A stretch of DNA of 64,000 nucleotides from Asparagopsis taxiformis (GCA_030407315.1 JALQPE010000733.1:56717-120716); one strand, 5' to 3'. Shown: positions 40,351-50,272, counted from the stretch's first letter. Numbers and translations: made by a program. The notes: generated by a model from the letters alone, not told the origin.

Positions 40351-41301
40351 ATGACGCCTCGCAACCTGCCATGTTTCTGCTCGTCCTTCACACCGCCGCC
40401 AATTCAAGTCGCAGCCAAGCTGCACTGCGCCGCGCCCCCGCTGCAGCCATTCCATCTCGCCAAGCGAATGCGACCGACAATGCGAGACGAGACCGTGGAC
40501 GGCGGTCAGATGCCGGAGTTTACAGAAAAGCCAGACAAGGTGCAGTATTTCGAGCCGTCGGTCGAGCAGTCGCAAACGCCCGAGTCCTTCGGAGGCGGTG
40601 GACGAATCGGCGAATTGGCACTCTTCCCGTTGCAAATGGTGCTCAACCCCGGTACAACCGTTCCGTTGCACATATTCGAGCTCCGCTATCGCCTGCTTTT
40701 CAACCGCGTGCGCGACGGCGATTCCCGCTTTGGTATCATCTTCTACAACGGCGAGTCCAACGCACTCGCACTCATCGGCTGCGCTGCCGAGCTCACCCGC
40801 TTTGAACCACTGCCTGACGGCCGCATCATGACCAATAATATAGGTAAGGAACGCTTTAGAGTGCTCAAGATTCTCGAAGAAAAGCCGTACACAAGGGCGA
40901 TTGTGGAGTATATTCGTGATAATACCCCGCGTGAAGACCTTACAGACCTCTACCATCGCGTCTGGCAGGAGTTGCAGGACGTGTTGCAGCTCAGTAATAG
41001 GTTGTATGATAAGACATTGGAGTTGAGTCCTGATGTTACTAGGCTGGCACCGAAGGAAGATAAGGCGCAGCTGGAGGAGGGCGTCGAACGGAGTAGTGAT
41101 GATTGGCCCGCGCCCGATCAATTGGAGGATTTTTCTTTTGCCGTCTCTCAGGTTTTAGATATGCCGGTTAAGGAGCAGCAGATTTTGTTGCAGACTCGCG
41201 ATACAGCTGATCGCTTGAGGAGACAGAGTAAGATGTTACAGACCGCGAGACAATATCTTACTGCGCAAGTGACTATCAAGGATGTAGATCTCAAGTGGTA
41301 A
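40351..41301 (+). CDS. LON substrate-binding-domain protein, plastid/cyanobacterial type
   Basis: A 316-residue protein with a leader (about 1-40) and one LON N-terminal (PUA-like) domain at about 85-190: LALFPLQMVLNPGTTVPLHI, FELRYRLLFNRV, FGIIFYNGE and RIMTNNIGKERFRVL. The C-terminal half is helical (DMPVKEQQILLQTRDTADRL). There is no AAA ATPase or protease domain, so it is not a Lon protease. Stand-alone proteins of this type are common in cyanobacteria and plastids; their role is unclear. Confidence 0.85.
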   Translation: MTPRNLPCFCSSFTPPPIQVAAKLHCAAPPLQPFHLAKRMRPTMRDETVDGGQMPEFTEKPDKVQYFEPSVEQSQTPESFGGGGRIGELALFPLQMVLNPGTTVPLHIFELRYRLLFNRVRDGDSRFGIIFYNGESNALALIGCAAELTRFEPLPDGRIMTNNIGKERFRVLKILEEKPYTRAIVEYIRDNTPREDLTDLYHRVWQELQDVLQLSNRLYDKTLELSPDVTRLAPKEDKAQLEEGVERSSDDWPAPDQLEDFSFAVSQVLDMPVKEQQILLQTRDTADRLRRQSKMLQTARQYLTAQVTIKDVDLKW

Positions 41302-41701
41302 ACAACGACCGTCTTGAAGTGGGGATAGATAGTTAATATGTTTCTAGTCACTACTTAAAAACCTGTCAGTTGACTCATGCAACAGTCATGTTGTAAGCCA
41401 TTTCAAGACGCTGCCGCGTTGGCTATTCCAAGAATTGTTGAATCAAGGTTACTCTACAGTGCCAAACTTTTAGAGCATTTCAGACAAATTGCGTTCAGCA
41501 GGATTCATACAGGGGTCTCCAAATCCAATATATCCTGAAACTGGTGTTGAGTATTAGACGTTGCACACCTCATGGAGACGTACATCCGCTCCAACTACAC
41601 ATTGAAACCTACGCAAGAAAAGCAAAACTGGCGCTAACAACATGATTTAGAAAACACTAACCTGGCACGCTGGCAACAATACACAGCTTCCAAAACACAG
41701 C
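41302..41701. other. convergent intergenic region
   Basis: 400 bases between two stop codons. It should hold both 3' UTRs. No repeat or RNA gene is seen. Confidence 0.5.
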
Positions 41702-42121
41702 TCACTGCTGATTATAGACCTGTCGACAGACCTGCCACCAGACGTCACCTTCACTACCAGGAATCTTAACCTGGTACTTGTGCATGGCGGCTTCCCATTC
41801 CTGGACGCCATCCATCTTAGCATAGCGTGCCATGGCGTCGTCGAAGGGCTCTGTTCCAACGTATTCGGCGTAATAGAATAGGCGTTCTCCCCACGTCCAT
41901 AGACTGATGTTTCGTAGACCGACAGCGTGCAAAGCAGCTTGAATGTGTGGACGTGGATTGGCGTGATGTTCGATATACTCGTCGACAAGATCTGGCTTGA
42001 TATTGAGTGTCATTGCAACCTTGAGCGGGCCTTTTTGTGATTGCTCTTGGGCAGATGACATGGTTGAGAGGAGGTTGCGATGTGCGAGAGAAATCACGTT
42101 CGGGTATGCTATTACGCGCAT
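41702..42121 (-). CDS. L-rhamnose mutarotase family protein (RhaM)
   Basis: Probable sugar epimerase that interconverts alpha and beta anomers of L-rhamnose or a similar deoxysugar. The frame has 139 residues. The ferredoxin-like fold of the family shows as VAMTLNIKPDLVDEYIEHHA, then NPRPHIQAALHAVGLRNISL with the His/Tyr active-site region, and ERLFYYAEYVGTEPFDDAMA, ending DVWWQVCRQVY. Two ATGs are possible, 42121 and 42061; the second gives the usual short bacterial-type start. It may serve cell-wall polysaccharide metabolism, which is inference. Confidence 0.85.
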   Translation of the reverse strand: MRVIAYPNVISLAHRNLLSTMSSAQEQSQKGPLKVAMTLNIKPDLVDEYIEHHANPRPHIQAALHAVGLRNISLWTWGERLFYYAEYVGTEPFDDAMARYAKMDGVQEWEAAMHKYQVKIPGSEGDVWWQVCRQVYNQQ

Positions 42122-42367
42122 CTCCGATGATCGACCACAAATACAAATATCATCATAAAATCAGTGCAGGCACGAGACCTGCGCATGAAGTGCCCCAAGT
42201 GTCAACTCCACAAGTTTCTTTCACTATCGAGACCGTATATGCATATTGAACGGGTAGTACGAACTGTTTACTCAAGGGCGAACCAGCATACCTATCATGC
42301 GGATATCAAGTATCTTTCATATAAAGCAGTTTCAGATACGTTGATCTGGCAATCATAGGATAAACAT

Positions 42368-43207
42368 CTAATAACCGTAGGCCTTGCTGCGGAAAGAGGC
42401 ACCAATAGCGGGATAGAGGCTGATAAGACCTTCCTCATAGGTGCAACCATGAGCCTGAACGTAACCGTACTGGCGCTGGTTGTACTTCTCCTGAAGCAGA
42501 CGTCCAACAGGCTTCTGGCCGTTGCGGAAAGCGGCATTGAGGGCATTTACTCGTAGTTGCTCGGCCTGACCCTTGGCGGCACCTTCATTGCAGGAGGAAT
42601 TGTACACACCCGAGGGGTTGACGGCATTCTTCTGCTGGATATCCATGTATCGAGCCATGGCCGATTCCTCGACAGTCTCCGGGGTAGCGTAGAGGGAGCA
42701 GGTACCGAGGGCCTCTGAGCGTGCGAGGCAATACTTCTCGGAGAGGGAAGAGAAGTTGCAGAACTGGGACTCCTCAACGGAGCAGATGTGATCGGCGGCG
42801 ATGGCCTGCTTACGGAACTCGAACATGTCAAAATACTTCTTGGAGGCGGAAACCTGCGAGGCGCGGAACTTGGTGTTTAGGGCGCGGATACGGGAGAACT
42901 CTGCTGCGCCCTTCGAGGCACCCTCTGTGCATGAGGTGGAGAAAATGCCCGACGGATTGGTCATGTGCAAGTACTGACGCTGCACCGAGTAGGCCATGTA
43001 TTGATCGGCCTTGGAAAGAATGTCAGAGGCACCGCCGAATGCAGACTCCTTCACGCCGGGGGAGGCGCGCACCAAGGCGTTGCGAAGGATCATAGTCGGG
43101 GCGGCTGAGCGGATTGTCTCGCGGGTCGCGAGCGGCGTCACGAAGGAGGTGGCGCCCACGGCGGGCTTGGCGGCCGTGAGGGAGGTAGAGGGTGCGAATG
43201 CGTACAT
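42368..43207 (-). CDS. phycoerythrin gamma subunit / rod linker (nuclear-encoded)
   Basis: Chromophore-bearing linker that sits in the central hole of the phycoerythrin hexamer in phycobilisome rods. It has 279 residues with a plastid transit peptide (about 1-45). The mature part contains an internal duplication: residues 71-118 and 184-231 align, sharing NPSG(I/V), the SC-x-EGA-x-KG motif and a RALN/NALN core. Seven cysteines (93, 142, 150, 160, 170, 206, 255) are candidate bilin attachment sites; 93 and 206 are at equivalent places in the repeats. It is the strongest marker of red-algal origin here. Confidence 0.92.
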   Translation of the reverse strand: MYAFAPSTSLTAAKPAVGATSFVTPLATRETIRSAAPTMILRNALVRASPGVKESAFGGASDILSKADQYMAYSVQRQYLHMTNPSGIFSTSCTEGASKGAAEFSRIRALNTKFRASQVSASKKYFDMFEFRKQAIAADHICSVEESQFCNFSSLSEKYCLARSEALGTCSLYATPETVEESAMARYMDIQQKNAVNPSGVYNSSCNEGAAKGQAEQLRVNALNAAFRNGQKPVGRLLQEKYNQRQYGYVQAHGCTYEEGLISLYPAIGASFRSKAYGY

Positions 43208-43942
43208 TGTGATGATTTGTTGGTGGTGATGAGGTGGCAGGAAGGTGGTGAGGCGTGGTGATGGGAATGAGGAATGTCGAGTGGTGTGGGCTGGACTAGA
43301 TATACTTGAAGGATGGCAGGGTTAGGATATTGGAGGTTTGGTGATGAACGTAGAGATTTGTGCACTGTCAAAATGTGAACCACTGGTTGGGCGACAAACC
43401 CTACATTTGCAAAGCGGAGATCGACCAGTAGATATGCGATATTTTCACGAGATATCACACGTGCAAGTTTATGAGCTGATGCTGACGCTCCGAGGAGCAT
43501 CGCAACTGTTTTTTCTATTTTTTGCGCTCCATTCATGCCAACCGTTGGCACACCCGTTTCACGTGTCGTACAATCAGTTGAAATCATGATATTTCTTGTC
43601 GATGTACTGCCCAACGAATTATCGTTTCCTTTAAGTTCAGACACCCAACAACACCGCAGCTCAACTTTGTCGGCTAGCTTGCAGTCTTCTTGAAAAACAC
43701 TGCACTCGACTCTGCGCTTTTGGTACCAACGTCTGTCATCATGATCTTCATCATGTTATACTTGGAATTACGGTAGTATGTCGAATGTCCTTGTACCGGT
43801 TACGAACACGGTGCAGTACGAGCAGCGCAAATACAAATTGATATCGCACAAAAGCAATTAACACTTCATTGCGCAATTTACAAAACACCTTTCCGCACAG
43901 CACAACACATTTTCCATCTCCGCATCAATCATCCGCTCACCT
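43208..43942. other. divergent intergenic region
   Basis: 735 bases between the starts of phycoerythrin gamma and the PhyH gene. It has no supportable coding frame and no repeat array. It should carry the promoter of a highly expressed light-harvesting gene, but I could not pick out a TATA box with confidence. Confidence 0.5.
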
Positions 43943-44806
43943 ATGGAGGCCTATCACAAATGGTCACACCATGACCAAAGCGTGCCACCAGCTGCAATTT
44001 CCTTTTTCCAGCGCAACGGCTACGTAGTCCTGACATCATTCTGCACGCACGAACAAATCGCCAATCTGCGCGCGGAGGCGGCCGAAATCGTGCAGCAATT
44101 TCATCAAACGCCCGACACCCAAACGGGCATTTTCACCACCAAGCAGCAAGACCGCATCATCGACGACTACTTCCTCTCGTCCGCGGCCAACATCAGTTGT
44201 TTCCTCGAAGAAAAGCAGCCGAGCGACTCCCCGAAAGCCGTCAACAAGATCGGACACGCGCTGCATGATCTCAACGCGACTTTCGGCGCCTTTTCGCGTC
44301 TACCGTCCATGCGCGTTGTCGCGCGCGCACTCGGTCTACAGCATCCGCTGCTCGTGCAGAGCATGTATATTCTGAAAAATGCACGCGTGGGAGGCGAAGT
44401 GCGCGCGCATCGTGACGCTACTTTTGTCATTGCCGATCCGCCCGGCACGCGTCATTGCCTCGGCTACTGGTGGGCGCTCCAGGACGCAACCCTGCAGAAC
44501 GGGTGCTTGTACGTCGTGCCCGGTAGCCATGTCGATGGCGTCGCACTACGTGAGATGGTTCGCGAGCGTGATCAGACTCGCGTCGTGGGCGACGATTCCG
44601 AGTGTATGTATGACGAGGCGCAGTTTGTACCGCTCGTTGTGGCGGCAGGCGATCTAGTGCTGCTGCATGGAGGTGTGGTGCATAAGAGTGGCGAGAATCT
44701 GAGCGATAAAAGTAGACATGCGTATTCGATGCATGTGGTTGAAACTGCTGTTGCTAGTCGCTGTTGGCTTCAGCGACCGGCTGAGTTACCGTTTTTACCG
44801 CTGTGA
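43943..44806 (+). CDS. phytanoyl-CoA dioxygenase family protein (PHYHD1-like)
   Basis: Fe(II)/2-oxoglutarate-dependent oxygenase of 287 residues. The N-terminus (FFQRNGYVVLTSFCTHEQIA) is typical of PhyH. The iron ligands are HRDAT (His-x-Asp) at about 154-156 and the distal His in VLLHGGVVHKSGEN; the Arg in KSRHAYSMH binds 2-oxoglutarate. LGYWWALQDATLQNGCLYVV and PGSHVDG complete the pattern. It lacks a peroxisomal targeting signal at the C-terminus (FLPL), so the substrate is probably not phytanoyl-CoA. Confidence 0.92.
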   Translation: MEAYHKWSHHDQSVPPAAISFFQRNGYVVLTSFCTHEQIANLRAEAAEIVQQFHQTPDTQTGIFTTKQQDRIIDDYFLSSAANISCFLEEKQPSDSPKAVNKIGHALHDLNATFGAFSRLPSMRVVARALGLQHPLLVQSMYILKNARVGGEVRAHRDATFVIADPPGTRHCLGYWWALQDATLQNGCLYVVPGSHVDGVALREMVRERDQTRVVGDDSECMYDEAQFVPLVVAAGDLVLLHGGVVHKSGENLSDKSRHAYSMHVVETAVASRCWLQRPAELPFLPL

Positions 44807-45186
44807 TGGTTGGTTTGTACAGCGATGGATGGCTTGTGTTTATATTCGTCGCGTCACAATAATGGCGCGACGACAACAGCAAGTAAAGTTGTAAGGTGGA
44901 CCGCTTGGCCAAGTAGGAATAAATGTTCCTATCGAATTGCAAATAGTACACGCGTGTACCAACGTATACATTGCTGGACGTGAAATATTTTCCAAAATTT
45001 AATTTACACAAAACTCACCAGCAGTGTATGCCCTTCCAGAGTATGAACACCTCGTCTCGGTCATGTTGCGTGCAAGCAATGCACTCCAGTGATCGCTCCC
45101 GTCTTACTATACAAGTTGCATGAAGATACCATCTGTATACGCGCCAGACGTCACCACCAACCTTCACCACCGTGAACACCGCCGTA
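44807..45186. other. intergenic, VTA1 upstream
   Basis: 380 bases between the PhyH stop and the VTA1 start. No feature stands out. Confidence 0.5.
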
Positions 45187-46422
45187 ATGGCAGACTGGCC
45201 CCAAAGTCTAAAACCGATCAGCAAATTTGTCGCCCGCGCCCGTGAAGTGCAAAAGCTGCAGCCATTGGTGGCCTACTACTGCAACTACTATGCGTTGACA
45301 CAAGCGATAAACATACGCGACACCAACGACCAAGCGGCCAACCGTTTCGTCACCGGTCTGCTGGAAAAATGTGAGACTGAAAAAGCGCAAGTCGGCGTCG
45401 ACGACGGTTCGCATCGCGGACGCGTCGAGGAATTCGCACTAGCCGTATTCGATCGCGCCGACACCGAAGACCGCGAGGGAAATGCGACCAAAACAACCGC
45501 GCTCTCATTCTACGCCGCCATGTGCTTCCTGCAAGTGTGCACCGTGTTCGGCCCGCTCACCACCGATCTGCAGGACCGCTTGCGCTACGCCAAATGGAAG
45601 GCGAGCGACATTTCAAAGGCGCTGCGCGAGGGGCGCAAGCCCGTGCCCGGCGCCCCGGGCGAGGCAGAGGCGATAGAGAAGGCCGACCGCGAGGCGGCTG
45701 ACGCCCAGGCGCGCCAACTGGAGGCCGCGCGCGAGGCGGCGCAGGCATTGGGTACTGATGATGCTGTCGGGTATGAGGATGTGCAAAAACAGAATGACAA
45801 TGAACATATTATTCCGCCCGCACCGGCGTTGAGGGAGTATGAAACGGATTTACACGAATATCAGCCTAGTGTTGAAGCGAATGATAATTATTCGTCAGAG
45901 ACGACCTATCCAGCTGAGGCGCCAAAATATCCGTCCGAGGATGCGCCATCACCGTTGCAACCGCGCAAAGTAAGCGATGGCGCATATACAGAGGATCCGT
46001 ATGAATATGAGGCAAAACCAAATTATCCGCGCCCGCCTACACCAACGCTTCAACTTCCTGGACAGCCGACGCTTCCCGTTGTACCGCCGAAACCACCGAA
46101 ACAATACACGACGCCCGCTGTGATTCCGGACACAGACTCGGCGCGTTCGATACCGCCGTCGGACACATACGATGAGCCGAATGATATTGCACTTTCGCTG
46201 CCCATGGCAGGCCCGAGACAAGTGGCGCCACCGAAGGCTACTGCTGCTTTGCCTCCAGCAGCGGCGCCGCCTGTTCGTAATGCAAACTATAAACCATCAG
46301 TCAAGCAGAGTGCCGAAGCGCAGAGACTTGCCAAATATGCTGCGAGTGCGCTAGACTTTCAGGACGTAAAGACGGCCGTATCCAATTTAGAACAAGCATT
46401 GGCATTATTGAGAGGATCGTAA
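45187..46422 (+). CDS. VTA1: VTA1/LIP5, activator of the VPS4 ATPase
   Basis: Cofactor that stimulates VPS4 to disassemble ESCRT-III on endosomes. It has 411 residues. The N-terminal tandem MIT-like domain (about 1-160) includes VAYYCNYYALTQAI, ALSFYAAMCFLQVCTVFGPL and RLRYAKWKASDISKALREG. A long Pro/Glu/Tyr-rich linker follows (about 200-360). The C-terminal VSL domain (about 372-410) has AEAQRLAKYAASALDFQDVK, which binds VPS4. The start is the ATG at 45187; 45172 is GTG. Confidence 0.95.
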   Translation: MADWPQSLKPISKFVARAREVQKLQPLVAYYCNYYALTQAINIRDTNDQAANRFVTGLLEKCETEKAQVGVDDGSHRGRVEEFALAVFDRADTEDREGNATKTTALSFYAAMCFLQVCTVFGPLTTDLQDRLRYAKWKASDISKALREGRKPVPGAPGEAEAIEKADREAADAQARQLEAAREAAQALGTDDAVGYEDVQKQNDNEHIIPPAPALREYETDLHEYQPSVEANDNYSSETTYPAEAPKYPSEDAPSPLQPRKVSDGAYTEDPYEYEAKPNYPRPPTPTLQLPGQPTLPVVPPKPPKQYTTPAVIPDTDSARSIPPSDTYDEPNDIALSLPMAGPRQVAPPKATAALPPAAAPPVRNANYKPSVKQSAEAQRLAKYAASALDFQDVKTAVSNLEQALALLRGS

Positions 46423-46440
46423 CTTTTGATTAAACTCTAG

Positions 46441-46992
46441 CTATTCTGAGATGTCACTGATAGCCTGTTCGATTCGTCGAAGATATTGTAACTTTGCTGT
46501 TTGCAACGCAGCTGTTTCGTGGTCGCCCGATTCGAAAGCGTCGTTGAGACTGTCAATGCATTGCTGCATATGAAGATCTGCTTCCTGACGAAGCGTTGAG
46601 ATTGTTTGTGGTTGATTTGCAGCATTGGCAACTTTGTCACGAAATTGGACAACCCACATGAGGAAGTCAGGGTCTAATTCAACGGACAGGTCATCAGTAT
46701 AACGATGGGGCTGGCGAATTTGCAGGAGATGCTTTGCACGTAGGTATGGAGTACGTAATACGAGATAGGCTTCGTTGAGTGTGGCGGACATTGTTGCAGC
46801 TGCCGTCTTCTGCGATTGGGGCTTGAGAGCAAATTTGTCCGGGTGCCATTGACGCTGGAGCTGCTTGTAGGATGCGGAAAGCTGCTGGTCGTTGACGGAG
46901 AATGATTCAGCGATGCCGAAGAGTTTGTAATAGTTGTTGGGCAGCGAAGTAAACGAGCGCGTGAACGACGGAAGGGAGAGGAAGCGATGCAT
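46441..46992 (-). CDS. HSCB: HSCB/Hsc20, mitochondrial iron-sulfur co-chaperone
   Basis: J-domain co-chaperone that delivers the ISCU scaffold to mitochondrial Hsp70 for Fe-S cluster transfer. It has 183 residues. A short Arg/Ser/Phe-rich presequence is followed by a J domain (about 20-95) with YYKLFGIAESFSV and the WHPDKF motif that contains HPD, then the C-terminal helical domain with LDPDFLMWVVQFRDKV, the ISCU-binding region. The N-terminal zinc finger of animal HSCB is absent. It is convergent with VTA1, 18 bases apart. Confidence 0.95.
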   Translation of the reverse strand: MHRFLSLPSFTRSFTSLPNNYYKLFGIAESFSVNDQQLSASYKQLQRQWHPDKFALKPQSQKTAAATMSATLNEAYLVLRTPYLRAKHLLQIRQPHRYTDDLSVELDPDFLMWVVQFRDKVANAANQPQTISTLRQEADLHMQQCIDSLNDAFESGDHETAALQTAKLQYLRRIEQAISDISE

Positions 46993-47305
46993 ATCGATAA
47001 CGACAGCGGGTGCGAGTCGTTAGCGCAGTGATTGGACAGCGCCATATATGGAGCAAAACGGGTTTACGTGTCCGCATGCGTCCTGCAAATAATATGAAAA
47101 ATCAAACGTAAAAGCACAGGCTGTCCTGCGTAGTGCGGCCGTCACGGCACTCGCCGCTTCAAGTCGCTCGCACAATTCGCTTTACGTTGCCCTGCCCTGT
47201 GTCCCGCTCCACAACGCACACCCTCGGCACCTTCCGTCCACTCATCTCGCGCTCGCGCGAACGCTCCGGCCAAGAGTGCCGTCCCCATCTAACTTTTGAC
47301 TCGTC
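46993..47305. other. divergent intergenic region
   Basis: 313 bases between HSCB and the RRM-R3H gene starts. Pyrimidine-rich sequence lies close to the RRM-R3H start; nothing else is seen. Confidence 0.5.
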
Positions 47306-48655
47306 ATGTCCCACCTCGCCGACTCCGTCGATTCCGCTCCGTCCGCCGATGCCCCCAAGGCTGCTCGCTCGCAATGGAAGTCGCAAACCGCGCCGCCGCC
47401 TCCAACTAACTGTGTCGTTCTCAAGAATCTAGACTATAACATCACCCAAGCTTCTCTCGAGGAGGTTGTTCGTCGCGTCACTGGCGGGCGCAAGGAATTT
47501 GTCAATATTGCACTTATCGATGATAAGGCCACTGGCTCCTTCCGCGGCATGGCCTTTATCAATTTTCATTCGACCGAGGATGCCACCGCCGCCCTGCAGG
47601 AACTCAGCAAAATGGTCATCAATAATCGAAAGGTTTTTGCAGAGTACAGACGCCTTCGTCCCGGTGAGCGCGAGAAGAAAGATCAGCATGAAAAGCGCAA
47701 CAAAAAGTATAGTCATTTCACGGACAACCGTCAGACCTTTGAGAAAGATGTGGCTTCCCAGGATACAGACGTCCAGGGTAAATCTTTTGATAAGAGAGCC
47801 GCTTTCTTTGCAAAGCGCGACACAGTCAAGAAGGTCGATGAGCAGAAGCGTTGTGATGAACGGGCAGAACGCGATAAGGAACGTGAGTCAGAGTTTCGTA
47901 AACGTTTGGTGGACTACTCCAATACCCAAGTGCAGGACGGGGAGCCAATTGAAGACATTGTCTTTGAAACCTCCCTCACATCCTATGAACGACGAATGGT
48001 GCATACCATCTCTAGCAGCCTTGGCCTAGGCCACATCAGCCGCTTTGATGATGATGGTAACAGAGTTCTTTACGTCACAAAGGATCCTGAACGAAAAGTT
48101 GAATGGGAAAAGGAAACGGCTGCACTCAAAGCTGCACAGCGCAAAGAGGAGCAGGAGCAGAAACGTAAGAAGAAAGAAAACGGTGAGGCCAGGAATGCAG
48201 AGTGGAAGAAGGTGGAACCGACCACTGCAGCTGCCGCTTCCAAAGATGAGTTACTAGGTATAAAGTGGTTCAAACCTCGAGCTGCGTCAACCAATGGAAT
48301 GAGTGCCGCCTCCGGCATCCGTCCGCCCAGCTATAAGATGTATATTCCACCTCGTCAGCCGACGGGACCTGACGGAACCATTGGCTTTTCCACTCGTAGT
48401 CGCGGCTCCTCACGCAGCCGCGACTCTTCGCAGGACTTTGATACGGGAGTGGAAGATGCAAATGGTTGTGACTCATCTGGTGACAGTGTAGGTATGGATG
48501 GTACATCGCTTGATGGCGTTATTGTCGAAAAAATGTCAGCAAATGAAACAAAGAGAACATCACCGAAGAAGAAAAGTGCGGGGAGATCATCGTCGCAGTC
48601 GGCACTCGACCCTAGTGTGCCAGCGTTTTCTCCTTCGTATCCTTCGTTTAGCTAG
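47306..48655 (+). CDS. RRM plus R3H domain RNA-binding protein
   Basis: A 449-residue protein. The RRM lies at about 35-118 (CVVLKNLDYNITQASLEEVV as RNP2 side, GSFRGMAFINF as RNP1). A charged coiled stretch follows (about 125-205). The R3H domain lies at about 210-265 with SYERRMVHTISSSLGLGH. A Lys/Glu-rich segment and an Arg-Ser-rich tail (SRGSSRSRDSSQ) end the protein. RRM-R3H proteins bind single-stranded RNA; yeast and plant counterparts act in mRNA handling. The precise role is unknown. Confidence 0.88.
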   Translation: MSHLADSVDSAPSADAPKAARSQWKSQTAPPPPTNCVVLKNLDYNITQASLEEVVRRVTGGRKEFVNIALIDDKATGSFRGMAFINFHSTEDATAALQELSKMVINNRKVFAEYRRLRPGEREKKDQHEKRNKKYSHFTDNRQTFEKDVASQDTDVQGKSFDKRAAFFAKRDTVKKVDEQKRCDERAERDKERESEFRKRLVDYSNTQVQDGEPIEDIVFETSLTSYERRMVHTISSSLGLGHISRFDDDGNRVLYVTKDPERKVEWEKETAALKAAQRKEEQEQKRKKKENGEARNAEWKKVEPTTAAAASKDELLGIKWFKPRAASTNGMSAASGIRPPSYKMYIPPRQPTGPDGTIGFSTRSRGSSRSRDSSQDFDTGVEDANGCDSSGDSVGMDGTSLDGVIVEKMSANETKRTSPKKKSAGRSSSQSALDPSVPAFSPSYPSFS

Positions 48656-48978
48656 TGTGGTGCCCAGCTTTGTGGAACATGTTCGCTAGGTTAGAGTGGA
48701 TTTATTGGCGGGGACCAGAGCAAGTAGTTTTTGAGTGGAATATGTCTGGCAGTATCACCCCGTTGCTAGATTTGCGTTAACTAGTTTTAGATAATGCTTG
48801 AGGATGATCGGGGAGAGTGTAAAAATGAGAGTTTGAGATGGTACGAAACGATTGTGTGATGAATTATATGAAAGTAAGACTCGCTGGTGTTTATTTTGTA
48901 GGACTCAAGAACATCAATGGATATGGGTTGACATTCCATCCTATAAATTTCAAAACAGTTAGCACCGAGTTATTTAAC
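48656..48978. other. convergent intergenic region
   Basis: 323 bases between two stop codons, probably 3' UTRs. No feature is seen. Confidence 0.5.
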
Positions 48979-49884
48979 TTAGCCCTGCGTCTCAAGACGA
49001 TGGCTTGGGTATGAGCCTAGCACTCTGAAGAAGGTCGTAATTTCGGTCATGTGGTCAAGCGCTTTCTTCACAGCCGATTGAGCGACATGGCCTGAAAGAT
49101 CAACAAAAAACACGTAACCCCATCTCCGCTTCTCTGTTTCATACTTTGCATCGTCATCATCAGCATTATTCTTGAGCACACTGTTAACGGTATGAATGTG
49201 ACGACTTTCAATCTTAGTTAAATCAATATCGGTGACAGCAAACACAGAAAGCGCTTTGCACAATTTTCCGGGACCATTAATCAACGAGAACGCAATACTG
49301 GTCTTACTGGGCACATCAGGCGTATAATCCACCTTGTGCTTTGACACAATTAGAAAACGAGTGAAATTACTCTTCTCATCTTCAATACCCTCTGCCAGTA
49401 CATCGAGGTCATAAATCTCCGCTGCTTTCTTGCTGCAAATAGCGGCGGAATCTGTCGACTTTGTCTTCTGGAGAAGCTTGGCGGCGCCAGCAGTGTCATA
49501 GGCCACTTCTGGAATAAAGTGATTTTCCTGCAAGTAGGTCGGGCACTGGGCGAGGGCCATGGGATGGCTTCGGACGGTTTTGACGTGCTTGAGTTGGACG
49601 CCCTTATTGGTGACAAGACAATGGCGAACGCGGAAGTCGAGCTCGCCAATAATCGTGAGGTCTCCATGTTGCAAGAGAAGGTCGAGATTCTCATGAATGG
49701 TACCAGCGAGAGAGTTTTCTATCGGCACGGCGGCATGGTCTACAGTGCCGTTACTGACGACCTTGTACATGTGGCGAAAATTGGTGCATGGATGGTACTG
49801 GGTGTTGGCATCCTCGCCGAAGAACTGAATGGCTGCCTGCTGGGAATAGGCGCCCGGCTCGCCTTGGAAGGCAACGCGCGGCAT
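48979..49884 (-). CDS. prephenate/arogenate dehydratase
   Basis: Decarboxylating dehydratase of phenylalanine synthesis. It has 301 residues. The catalytic PDT domain (about 1-190) has VAFQGEPGAYSQQAA, VPIENSLAGTIHENLDLLLQ and the SNFTRFLIV loop with the Thr-Arg-Phe triad. The ACT regulatory domain (about 200-300) has NGPGKLCKALSVFAVTDIDL and KIESRHI, followed by GYVFFVDLSGH. The protein starts almost directly with the catalytic domain (MPRVAFQGEPG), so no transit peptide is visible unless an upstream exon exists. TTG at 49896 is not used. Confidence 0.93.
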   Translation of the reverse strand: MPRVAFQGEPGAYSQQAAIQFFGEDANTQYHPCTNFRHMYKVVSNGTVDHAAVPIENSLAGTIHENLDLLLQHGDLTIIGELDFRVRHCLVTNKGVQLKHVKTVRSHPMALAQCPTYLQENHFIPEVAYDTAGAAKLLQKTKSTDSAAICSKKAAEIYDLDVLAEGIEDEKSNFTRFLIVSKHKVDYTPDVPSKTSIAFSLINGPGKLCKALSVFAVTDIDLTKIESRHIHTVNSVLKNNADDDDAKYETEKRRWGYVFFVDLSGHVAQSAVKKALDHMTEITTFFRVLGSYPSHRLETQG

Positions 49885-50272
49885 GATGGTGTGCAAGAGC
49901 GGACGGTTGAGAAGCAGGCTGTGTGAACGGCGGACTGGTTGCGTTTAGTGACTATTTATGCGGCGCGTAGGATACACACGTTTCCTCAGCACGCTGGCTG
50001 ATGATTGGAGCGAGATAACTCGGTGCGGTGCTGGCATACATGAATTCCTCTTTTTCAACAAAAGCGACAGCGTTAATGCAACACACTGATTGGCGCAATT
50101 GTGAGGAGTCATTCAACGGGAGGACAGATGATCAGCATCGATTCTATCTCATACACCCGATTCGACCAATCATTTGCACGACCAACACTCCAATTATTCA
50201 GATTTCCCCCTCCTCTGCCGCCCGTCACCATCAAGATTCCCAGACCGCCCCCGCCCACGAGATCACTCCACC
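49885..50272. other. divergent intergenic region
   Basis: 388 bases between the dehydratase and Gemin2 starts. Frames that stay open upstream of Gemin2 from 50028 are not coding, because the first ATG of the spliced gene is at 50273. No repeat is seen. Confidence 0.5.

Noticed and set aside
39960..40805. 281-codon frame overlapping the LON-domain gene
   Set aside because: Another phase of the same bases; the LON-domain frame has a recognisable domain and this one does not.
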